Positions 1 to 6,774 of a DNA stretch of 6,774 nucleotides are shown one piece after another. Both the position numbers and the translations under genes were made by a program. This DNA is from Phycisphaerales bacterium (GTDB lineage: Bacteria; Planctomycetota; Phycisphaerae; Phycisphaerales; SM1A02): positions 1 through 6,774 of the forward strand of contig VERO01000126.1 in NCBI GenBank assembly GCA_018882625.1, in the 5' to 3' direction. Positions within the stretch are counted from its first letter, which is position 1, and each line of letters opens with the position of its first letter. The notes under the pieces are model-generated. The model was not told the DNA's origin. It searched no databases and saw only the letters and a list, made by a program, of their open reading frames with translations.

Positions 1-3
1 GGA

Positions 4-423
4 TCACGTGCCGGGCTTCATGCCCAGCAGGATCACCGCACCGACTGACAGGATGAAGTAGGGGACCAGCGCCGCTGCGCCCGCGTAGTCCTTGGCCAGT
101 CGCTGGCCGAAGAACAGCATCACGATGTTGAGGGCTGCGAGCTGCGCGCCACGAAGCGCGAGCGCGGTGTCGCCCGAGAGCGCGATCTGCGTTGCGCCGA
201 CCGCGCAGATGGCGCCGGCCACGCATTCGGTGACCAGGATTGTCGCGAGCATCGGCGCCACCATGGACCTGAGGGGGCTCTTCGCGAAGTGGCCGGTGAG
301 CCACTGGAGGTTGCCGCGGAAGTCCACTGCCTTGTCGATTCCCGACTGCAGGAAGAGGATCGCCAGCAGCGCAGCGGCAAGCAGCTGTGCAGACACCATC
401 GGTTCGAGAAGTCGGTCGAGCAT
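4..423 (-). CDS. DoxX-like small integral membrane protein
   Basis: This is a 139-residue, very hydrophobic protein with four predicted membrane helices at about residues 10-28, 54-78, 90-107 and 114-135. After helix 1 it carries FLQSGIDKAVDF, which resembles the DoxX family signature in which an S/F-x-SG-x-x-K motif ends the first helix. Known DoxX proteins are inner-membrane proteins; in Mycobacterium tuberculosis one forms a complex with superoxide dismutase and a thiosulfate sulfurtransferase and supports oxidant resistance. I chose the ATG at 421-423 because the protein then begins just before helix 1. The open frame continues to 669, but that extension would run antisense into katG and has no membrane-protein character. 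No strong ribosome binding site precedes the start. It is divergent from katG with a 115-base gap, which suggests, but does not prove, a shared redox theme. Family assignment is fairly sure; the specific role is unknown. Confidence 0.75.
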   Translation of the reverse strand: MLDRLLEPMVSAQLLAAALLAILFLQSGIDKAVDFRGNLQWLTGHFAKSPLRSMVAPMLATILVTECVAGAICAVGATQIALSGDTALALRGAQLAALNIVMLFFGQRLAKDYAGAAALVPYFILSVGAVILLGMKPGT

Positions 424-451
424 CGTGGAAACCCTGATCTGATGGGGGTGA

Positions 452-2749
<2,298 letters not shown>

Positions 2750-2782
2750 CGCCGCGGCCATAGGTTCCGGCGCCACGAGAAG

Positions 2783-2804
2783 GGGCCCCGTCTTCGGTTG
2801 GCCC
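2783..2804 (+). terminator. Hairpin downstream of katG, possible terminator
   Basis: GGGCC-CCG (2783-2790) pairs with CGG-TT-GGCCC (2795-2804) around a TCTT loop, giving eight base pairs with a two-base bulge, 33 bases after the katG stop. Outer bases ACGA (2775-2778) and TCGT (2806-2809) could extend it after an internal loop. No T-run follows, so if it terminates transcription it is not a classical intrinsic terminator; it may only stabilise the mRNA end. Confidence 0.4.
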
Positions 2805-2832
2805 GTCGTGATCCTGCGTCCCGGTGCAGTCC

Positions 2833-2840
2833 TAGGATTG
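2833..2840 (+). promoter_or_regulatory. TAGGATTG box before the LOG gene, possible -10 element
   Basis: TAGGATTG lies four bases before the ATG at 2845. Read as a -10 element (TAGGAT, 2833-2838) it would place transcription initiation at or next to the ATG, giving a leaderless mRNA. The embedded AGGA (2834-2837), seven bases from the ATG, could equally be a short ribosome binding site. Similar boxes precede the genes at 3676 and 5697. No clear -35 element is visible. Confidence 0.3.
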
Positions 2841-2844
2841 CGCC

Positions 2845-3630
2845 ATGGTGCAGCGACCCGAGTCCATTGAAGTCAGCAAGTCAGCCGCGGCAGATGCGCA
2901 GCCACGCACCGGCGGCCCTCCCGAGCGCCTGATGCTCGCCGGCAGCCGGCCGCGCCTGGAGGAGCTGTGGCGCACCATGCGCATCGCTGCGGAGTTCATC
3001 CGCGGATTCCGGCAGCTGCACTTCGTGGGGCCGTGCGTGACCGTGTTCGGCAGCGCGCGGTTTGCCCCGGGCAACCCCTGGTACGAGATGGGCCGGCAGG
3101 TCGGAGCTGAACTGGGACGCGGAGGATTCACCGTGATGACCGGAGGGGGCCCGGGCATCATGGAGGCGGCCAACCGCGGTGCGCGCGAGGTGGGCGCGCC
3201 GAGCCTTGGGTGCAACATCCTGCTGCCGATGGAGCAGGATCCGAACCCGTACTGCGACCGGTGCATCGAGTTCAAGTACTTCTTCGTGCGCAAGGTGATG
3301 CTGCTGAAGTACTCGTACGGCTTCGTGGTGCTGCCGGGCGGGTACGGCACGATGGACGAGCTCTTTGAGACGCTCACCCTCATCCAGACCGCGAAGATGG
3401 CGGGGTTCCCGATCGTGGTGATGGGACGCTCGTACTGGGATGAGCTCGACGACTTCATCCGCAACCGGATGATCCCTGACGGCACCATCTCTCCTGAGGA
3501 CATCGACCTCGTCAAGGTGACGGATGATCCCAAGGAAGCGGCGGACTTCGTGGTCGACATGTCCCAGCGCAAGTTTGGCCTGCGCCGCGGCGTGCCGCCG
3601 ACCCCGCGCTGGTGGCTGCTCGAGCGGTAG
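2845..3630 (+). CDS. LOG-family protein (TIGR00730-type Rossmann fold), likely nucleoside-monophosphate phosphoribohydrolase
   Basis: This 261-residue cytoplasmic protein belongs to the LOG/lysine-decarboxylase-like Rossmann family. Characterised members hydrolyse the N-glycosidic bond of nucleoside 5'-monophosphates, including cytokinin ribotides, releasing base and ribose 5-phosphate. Visible motifs are VTVFGSAR (65-72, first Rossmann strand), TGGGPGIMEAANRG (99-112, phosphate binding) and the family signature PGGYGTMDELFE (164-175) with catalytic E172. R149 in FVRK fits the conserved catalytic Arg. The name lysine decarboxylase, often attached to such genes, is a historical misannotation. 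The first 60 residues are a less conserved helical extension, longer than in compact LOGs, and resemble the larger bacterial type. The start at 2845 leaves only a short AGGA as binding site; M30 is an alternative. It lies 95 bases after katG and 45 before the DUF486 gene. True substrate (cytokinin-like ribotides or purine nucleotide turnover) cannot be told from sequence. Confidence 0.9.
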   Translation: MVQRPESIEVSKSAAADAQPRTGGPPERLMLAGSRPRLEELWRTMRIAAEFIRGFRQLHFVGPCVTVFGSARFAPGNPWYEMGRQVGAELGRGGFTVMTGGGPGIMEAANRGAREVGAPSLGCNILLPMEQDPNPYCDRCIEFKYFFVRKVMLLKYSYGFVVLPGGYGTMDELFETLTLIQTAKMAGFPIVVMGRSYWDELDDFIRNRMIPDGTISPEDIDLVKVTDDPKEAADFVVDMSQRKFGLRRGVPPTPRWWLLER

Positions 3631-3661
3631 TGGCGCGCAGTGGCGCGTGCGCCGGCTCGCC

Positions 3662-3668
3662 TACCTTG
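3662..3668 (+). promoter_or_regulatory. TACCTTG box before the DUF486 gene, possible -10 element
   Basis: TACCTTG ends seven bases before the ATG at 3676, and no Shine-Dalgarno-like purine run occupies the gap (the bases between are ACGCGCC). It resembles the boxes at 2833 and 5681. It may be a -10 element for a leaderless or very short-leader transcript. Just before it, 3631-3653 holds a tandem TGGCGCG repeat and a small GGCG/CGCC palindrome. Confidence 0.3.
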
Positions 3669-3675
3669 ACGCGCC

Positions 3676-4059
3676 ATGATCACACTGTCGCCCGTCACGG
3701 CACGCATCGTGTCGCCTGCGCTGCTCGTGCTCTCCAACCTCTTCATGACCTATGCGTGGTACGGGCACCTGCGCGACGCCAAGAATGCGCCGCTCTGGAT
3801 CGCCATCGGCCTCAGCTGGGGCGTGGCACTCCTTGAGTACTGCTTCCAGGTTCCAGCGAACCGCATCGGATTCCAGCAGGCGGGCTACTCCCTGGCGCAG
3901 CTCAAGGTGATGCAGGAGGTGATCACGATGGCGGTGTTCGCCGCATTTGCGACGTGGTACATGAAGGAGCGGATCACGCTCGACTTCCTGTGGGCGGGCA
4001 TCTGCCTGGTGGCGGCGGCATGGTTCATGTTCCGGGGAGTGTCGACCGCTCAGCCTTGA
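3676..4059 (+). CDS. DUF486 (DMT-like) small membrane protein
   Basis: This 127-residue inner-membrane protein matches what I know of the DUF486 family (Pfam PF04342), small relatives of the drug/metabolite transporter superfamily. It has four hydrophobic segments at about residues 8-28, 38-58, 77-96 and 103-120. Family-typical stretches are NLFMTYAWYGHLRD (21-34), EYCFQVPANRIG (54-65, a conserved charged and aromatic turn after helix 2) and AQLKVMQEVITMAVF (74-88). The length is normal for the family, about 110-130. Members have no firmly assigned substrate; four-helix DMT proteins usually act as dimers. The start is the only sensible ATG and has no Shine-Dalgarno sequence. The gene follows the LOG gene by 45 bases on the same strand and may share its transcript. 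It converges on the GNAT gene. Family call is secure, function unknown. Confidence 0.9.
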   Translation: MITLSPVTARIVSPALLVLSNLFMTYAWYGHLRDAKNAPLWIAIGLSWGVALLEYCFQVPANRIGFQQAGYSLAQLKVMQEVITMAVFAAFATWYMKERITLDFLWAGICLVAAAWFMFRGVSTAQP

Positions 4060-4067
4060 GCGCGGTC
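4044..4067. terminator. Hairpin over the DUF486 stop codon, possible bidirectional terminator
   Basis: GACCGCTCA (4044-4052) pairs with TGAGC-GC-GGTC (4057-4067), nine base pairs with a two-base GC bulge and a GCCT tetraloop. The TGA stop at 4057-4059 is part of the 3' arm. It sits between two convergent genes whose stop codons are 45 bases apart, so it is well placed to end transcription from either side. No T-run flanks it on either strand. Confidence 0.45.
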
Positions 4068-4104
4068 CGCGTGCCGCACCGGCAGTTGGGCGCGGATGAC
4101 CGGA

Positions 4105-4668
4105 TCACGCGACCCTGAAATCGCCAGGTCGCATCGCATAGACGAGACGCGTGGATGGGGTGCCATCGACGTCGATCTGCTGTCGGCTGTGCAGCCGCGC
4201 GCCGATGCGCTCGAGCGCGCGCTGCGAGGGAGCGTTCTCCGGGCTCACGTGGAACCACACCGTGCTGGCCCAGCGGAACGCGTGATCGAGCATCAGTCGC
4301 TTCATCTCGCGATTCGTGCCGGTGCCCCAATGGGCACGCTCGAGGAACGTGTAGCCGATGATCACGCTTCCCTCAGCCGCGTCCCAACCGTAGTAGCGGC
4401 TTGCCCCGACGATGCGCGTCGACCCGCGGTCGATGGCGACGAGGCCGCCCCCGCACGCGATCGCCCCTGCGAAGTACCGCTCGAACACGGCACGCTCGTG
4501 CCGGTCCCTGACCGAGTGCTGCGCCCAGATGAGCGGGTCGCTCGCGGCGGCATGGAGAGGGTCGAGGTCCGTGGGGATTATCGGGCGGAGCGTGATCCGG
4601 GGACCGATCAGGGTCGGTTGCCAGTCTGGGATCATCGCGGCAGGGTCGGGATCAGGATGTGTCGGCAT
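4105..4668 (-). CDS. GNAT-family N-acetyltransferase (RimJ/RimL type)
   Basis: This protein of about 187 residues should use acetyl-CoA to acetylate an amine, in the RimJ/RimL-like branch that covers N-terminal protein acetyltransferases and many small-molecule enzymes. With the ATG at 4666-4668, the typical opening strand reads GPRITLRPIIPTDLDPL (22-38). A central strand region, GSVIIGYTFLERAHWGTG (100-117), leads into the CoA pyrophosphate loop and helix (TGTNREMKRLMLDHAF). Motif B is HVSPENAPSQRALERIGA (140-157), with the expected N-x-x-S-x-x-A-L-x-x-I-G pattern. The start is uncertain. A GTG at 4701 adds 11 residues, but its AAGGAG lies only two bases away; an ATG at 4635 would start closer to the conserved core. 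A TATAGG sequence nine bases before the ATG at 4668 may be a -10 element. The gene is convergent with DUF486, so context gives no substrate hint. Fold is certain, substrate unknown. Confidence 0.88.
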   Translation of the reverse strand: MPTHPDPDPAAMIPDWQPTLIGPRITLRPIIPTDLDPLHAAASDPLIWAQHSVRDRHERAVFERYFAGAIACGGGLVAIDRGSTRIVGASRYYGWDAAEGSVIIGYTFLERAHWGTGTNREMKRLMLDHAFRWASTVWFHVSPENAPSQRALERIGARLHSRQQIDVDGTPSTRLVYAMRPGDFRVA

Positions 4669-4759
4669 TCTGGAGGCCCTATAACACGCGCGGCACTGCA
4701 CAACTCCTTCAAGAGCTGACGCACCGTTTGAACGATCGGATCGAACCTGCTCCCAAGAT

Positions 4760-4791
4760 CCTTGTCAAGGTCCATTTCCGGTGCACCTTGA
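4760..4791 (+). promoter_or_regulatory. Overlapping, mutually exclusive inverted repeats upstream of the exported-protein gene
   Basis: Three complementary arms lie in 32 bases. CCTTG (4760-4764) can pair with CAAGG (4766-4770) as an 11-base palindrome around T4765. The overlapping TCAAGGT (4765-4771) pairs perfectly with ACCTTGA (4785-4791) across a 13-base loop. The middle arm can use only one partner at a time; the short palindrome could only be a DNA operator or cruciform, since its loop is too tight for RNA. Arms are seen directly; function is inferred. Confidence 0.3.
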
Positions 4792-4799
4792 TGGCGGAG

Positions 4800-4867
4800 T
4801 CGGTCGATGGACCGATGCGGCGCGGATGACGCTGGGTTTGGTTGGATGCCCGTGTGTACCGGCATCC
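4800..4867 (+). promoter_or_regulatory. Two hairpins in the probable leader of the exported-protein gene
   Basis: TCGGTC (4800-4805) and GACCGA (4810-4815) form a perfect six-base-pair stem with a GATG loop. GGATGCC (4844-4850) and GGCATCC (4861-4867) form a perfect seven-base-pair stem, and GT/AC inside it adds two more pairs after a C-C mismatch around a GTGT loop. Both lie 50-120 bases before the ATG at 4919. They could be parts of a 5' leader structure or protein-binding sites in this divergent region between the GNAT gene and the exported-protein gene. Confidence 0.3.
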
Positions 4868-4901
4868 CGATACGCCCGGGTCCCGTGAACCGCGCAGAGG
4901 T

Positions 4902-4911
4902 GAGGAGAGGA
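4902..4911 (+). promoter_or_regulatory. Ribosome binding site of the exported PEP-CTERM-like protein
   Basis: The purine run GAGGAGAGGA ends seven bases before the ATG at 4919. It is an extended Shine-Dalgarno sequence comparable with that of katG and clearly sets the start just ahead of a signal peptide. Confidence 0.75.
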
Positions 4912-4918
4912 TTCACAC

Positions 4919-5587
4919 ATGGATTCCCTATCGAGACGCTTGAGTTCCCACTTCGCGTTGTGTGCAGCGGCGGCGGCAGGCGTAGCCGGCAGCGCCGCAA
5001 GTGCGCAGGTTGTGTGGCACACGTACGGGACCAACGGCATTCAGGTGCCGGCGAACGGGGATGGCCTGTACTTCAACCTGGTCACCGGCGCCACGGGAAC
5101 ATCGGCGGGCGCGGTCGGCGGCGGTCTGTTCATGAATCCGTACGGCACGTCCCCGGCAACTATCACGTGGTTTGCGACGAGCGCGGGTGGGAGCTGGCGC
5201 GGCGTGAACATCGGCGGGTACGCCAACGAAGTGAGCAACGTCGGCATCGGGTTCACTGTCGGCAGCAGCGTCCCGGATTCGGGTGCCGCCGGAACCCCCC
5301 GGTTCAACACTTCGGCTGGCACGAGCTGGGCGGATGGCTTACCCGGCGACTTCAGCCTCAACGCACTGAACTACTTCGGATTCCGCTTCGTCTTCAACAA
5401 CGCGACCCACTACGGGTTCGGCGTGATGCGAGTGGGTGCGGACCTGGCAGATCGCCACATGATGGGCTTCGCGTTCCAGAGCACGGCTGGCGCGTCCATC
5501 ACGACGACTGCCATCCCGGCTCCGGGCGCGCTTGCGCTACTGGGCGCCGCCGGACTCATGGGCTCGCGTCGCCGTCGCGCGGCTTGA
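4919..5587 (+). CDS. Secreted protein with PEP-CTERM-like (PAPG variant) C-terminal sorting tag
   Basis: This 222-residue protein has a Sec signal peptide: RR at 6-7, a hydrophobic stretch at 12-25, and a likely cleavage after ASA at 27-29. The mature part is rich in Gly, Ser, Thr, Asn and aromatic residues with no cysteine, consistent with a beta-rich extracellular domain. I do not recognise a catalytic motif. The C-terminus has the three-part PEP-CTERM layout: IPAPG (199-203), a hydrophobic segment (204-216) and the basic tail RRRR-AA. In known systems an exosortase cleaves such tags for surface or matrix delivery; here PAP replaces the canonical PEP, a variant I associate with planctomycetes. 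The stretch before the tag, HYGFGVMRVG to AFQSTAGASI (164-194), resembles the common end of such planctomycete proteins. It has its own strong ribosome binding site and a structured upstream region. No exosortase is in the window. Sorting-tag call is strong; biological role unknown. Confidence 0.85.
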   Translation: MDSLSRRLSSHFALCAAAAAGVAGSAASAQVVWHTYGTNGIQVPANGDGLYFNLVTGATGTSAGAVGGGLFMNPYGTSPATITWFATSAGGSWRGVNIGGYANEVSNVGIGFTVGSSVPDSGAAGTPRFNTSAGTSWADGLPGDFSLNALNYFGFRFVFNNATHYGFGVMRVGADLADRHMMGFAFQSTAGASITTTAIPAPGALALLGAAGLMGSRRRRAA

Positions 5588-5595
5588 GCGTGAGG

Positions 5596-5613
5596 TGGCG
5601 CTGGCAGGCGCCA
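5596..5613 (+). terminator. Hairpin after the PEP-CTERM-like gene, possible terminator
   Basis: TGGCGC (5596-5601) pairs perfectly with GCGCCA (5608-5613) around a six-base loop, beginning nine bases after the stop codon. AAAGG follows rather than a T-run, so it is at best a non-canonical terminator or an mRNA end-stabilising stem. Confidence 0.35.
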
Positions 5614-5680
5614 AAGGCCTCGATCCACGGGCTTGATTCGGATGGGCGGTCATCATGGCTGCCCGACGTTCGCGTGTGCC

Positions 5681-5688
5681 TAGCCTTG
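5681..5688 (+). promoter_or_regulatory. TAGCCTTG box before the phosphodiesterase gene, possible -10 element
   Basis: TAGCCTTG ends eight bases before the ATG at 5697 and there is no Shine-Dalgarno sequence in between. It resembles the boxes at 2833 and 3662. If translation starts instead at the in-frame ATG at 5655, this box would be coding sequence and not a promoter. Confidence 0.25.
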
Positions 5689-5696
5689 CCTTACCG

Positions 5697-6774
5697 ATGG
5701 ATCCGACCTCTTCTCGGTTGGCGCGGAGGTTGCTCATCATCGGCTGGGACGCCGCCGACTGGGTGTTCATCGACCCGCTGCTGAGCGCGGGTGCCATGCC
5801 CAACTTGGCTGCGCTGTTGCAGCGTGGGGTGCGCAGCGGCCTGACGACCCTCGATCCCAAGCTCTCGCCGCTGCTGTGGACGTCGGTGGCGACCGGCAAG
5901 ACGGCCGACACGCACGGCATACTCAACTTCGTCGAGCCTGACCCTGCCGGCACAGGCCTGCGCCTGGTGAGCAGCACATCGCGCCGCACCAAGGCGATCT
6001 GGAACATCTTCAGCCAGTGCGGCCTGCGCACCCATGTGGTCTCCTGGTACGCGTCCCACCCCGCCGAACCCATTCGTGGTGTGTGCGTCAGCAACCAGTG
6101 TGCGATCTCGGTGACATCGGCTGCTGAGGTGTCGGGACCCATGCCGCCGCAGTGCGTCCACCCGGAGGCTGATCGCGATGCCATTGCGGCGCTGCGCGTT
6201 GCCGCGAGTGCGCTGGAGCGGGACGGGCTCAGCGGGTACGTGGCCGGCGAGGCATCCTCAATCGACCCGGAGGATGCACGTCTTCGGCGGGCGCTTGCGG
6301 CGCACCTCGCGCAGGCGCGCTCTGTCCACGCCATCGGCATGCACCTGCTGAAGCGGGATGAGTGGGACTGCATGATGGTCTTTCATGACCTCATCGATGC
6401 GCTCGGCCACCACTTCATGGAGCAATCGCCTCCGCGCATGCGCCACATCCCGCTCGAGCGGTTCAACCGCTTCTCGGGGGTGATGGCCGCGGCGTACCGC
6501 GAGCAGGACCGGATGCTTGGCGAGGTGCTTGCTGCTGCGGGATCAGGCACCACAGTCATGATCCTCAGCGATCACGGGTTTCACAGCGGCGAGTCGAGGC
6601 CTGTGATGACCGGTCCCGCCATGTCGGGAGAGCGGCTCGATGCCGAGGCGATGTGGCACCGGCCGATCGGCATGCTTGCGATGGCGGGGCCGGGAATCAG
6701 GGCGGGTGCGGCTCCAGTCCATCCGGGCCTGCTCGACATTGCGCCTACAGCGATGGCGCTGATGGGAGTTGCAG
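5697..6774 (+). CDS. Type I phosphodiesterase/nucleotide pyrophosphatase-like protein (alkaline phosphatase superfamily), 3' end beyond window
   Basis: An uninterrupted frame encodes 359 residues and is still open at the window end. It belongs to the type I phosphodiesterase/nucleotide pyrophosphatase family, two-metal enzymes cleaving phosphate esters. Visible in order are IIGWDAADW (14-22, metal ligand D18), SPLLWTSVATGK (57-68, nucleophile probably T62) and THGILNFVEPD (72-82). Next come FHDLIDALGHHF (229-240, metal ligands D234 and H238), LSDHGFHSG (290-298, ligands D292 and H293), and H321 ahead of the strand GMLAMAGPGI (325-334). LDIAPTAMALMGV (346-358) closes the usual catalytic core. 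All expected ligands are present, so it should be active. No signal peptide is seen, suggesting a cytoplasmic enzyme. Planctomycete relatives, as I recall, often continue into TPR repeats; that part would lie outside. The start is uncertain: an in-frame ATG at 5655 and a GTG at 5676 would add 14 or 7 residues. The substrate is not predictable. Confidence 0.9.
   Translation, partial: MDPTSSRLARRLLIIGWDAADWVFIDPLLSAGAMPNLAALLQRGVRSGLTTLDPKLSPLLWTSVATGKTADTHGILNFVEPDPAGTGLRLVSSTSRRTKAIWNIFSQCGLRTHVVSWYASHPAEPIRGVCVSNQCAISVTSAAEVSGPMPPQCVHPEADRDAIAALRVAASALERDGLSGYVAGEASSIDPEDARLRRALAAHLAQARSVHAIGMHLLKRDEWDCMMVFHDLIDALGHHFMEQSPPRMRHIPLERFNRFSGVMAAAYREQDRMLGEVLAAAGSGTTVMILSDHGFHSGESRPVMTGPAMSGERLDAEAMWHRPIGMLAMAGPGIRAGAAPVHPGLLDIAPTAMALMGVA

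Noticed and set aside
3631..3653. Tandem TGGCGCG copies ten bases apart and a GGCG/CGCC palindrome between LOG and DUF486
   Set aside because: Too short and too GC-biased to call a terminator or operator; no T-run follows.
2832..3746. 304-codon open frame on the minus strand opposite the LOG gene
   Set aside because: It is antisense to a gene with clear LOG motifs and has a low-complexity Ser/Arg/Pro-rich translation, as is usual for shadow frames in GC-rich DNA.
4669..4701. GTG start at 4701 for the GNAT gene, preceded by AAGGAG
   Set aside because: The purine motif is only two bases from the GTG, too close for normal initiation, and the extra residues do not resemble GNAT N-termini. It remains possible.
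4807..5784. 325-codon open frame on the plus strand overlapping the exported-protein gene
   Set aside because: The translation is Arg/Gly/Cys-rich with no domain, while the other frame encodes a signal peptide and a sorting tag with a strong ribosome binding site.
5537..6373. 278-codon open frame on the minus strand opposite the phosphodiesterase gene
   Set aside because: The plus strand shows conserved catalytic motifs throughout; the antisense translation is Ser/Arg/Ala-rich with no recognisable family.

Overview
The window is GC-rich bacterial chromosomal DNA, densely coded, with six recognisable protein genes plus a seventh that runs off the right edge. I infer a planctomycete, most likely of the Phycisphaerae type. 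Two things point there: a phosphodiesterase-like protein opening with an IIGWDAADW motif, a style I associate with Planctomycetes, and an exported protein whose C-terminus is a PAPG variant of the PEP-CTERM sorting tag. Neither is proof of taxonomy. I see no tRNA, rRNA, CRISPR array, insertion sequence, integrase or phage gene.

Layout from left to right. A small DoxX-like membrane protein (minus strand, 4-423) is divergent from a complete bifunctional catalase-peroxidase, katG (539-2749). The 115-base gap between them holds a GC-rich hairpin and a strong ribosome binding site for katG. Next, on the plus strand, come a LOG-family nucleotide-monophosphate phosphoribohydrolase (2845-3630) and a DUF486 small four-helix membrane protein (3676-4059). 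A GNAT acetyltransferase (minus, about 4105-4668) converges on the DUF486 gene. A hairpin covering the DUF486 stop codon lies at this convergent junction. After a roughly 250-base intergenic stretch rich in inverted repeats there is a secreted PEP-CTERM-like protein (4919-5587). Last comes a type I phosphodiesterase/alkaline-phosphatase-superfamily protein (from 5697, incomplete at the window end).

How the genes work together. Only the DoxX/katG pair suggests a shared theme, oxidative-stress defence, because DoxX proteins have been tied to redox detoxification in mycobacteria. The other genes look like ordinary housekeeping or accessory genes with no evident pathway in common. The plus-strand genes are separated by gaps of 45 to 110 bases, so a tightly coupled operon is not evident, although LOG and DUF486 could be co-transcribed.

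A recurring point concerns translation starts. katG and the exported protein have strong purine-rich ribosome binding sites. The LOG, DUF486 and phosphodiesterase genes instead have a TAnn(n)TTG box a few bases before the ATG, and the last two have no convincing ribosome binding site, which would fit leaderless or very short-leader transcripts. I found no convincing undescribed multi-gene system here; the structured leader and the shared start-proximal box are the most worthwhile leads.
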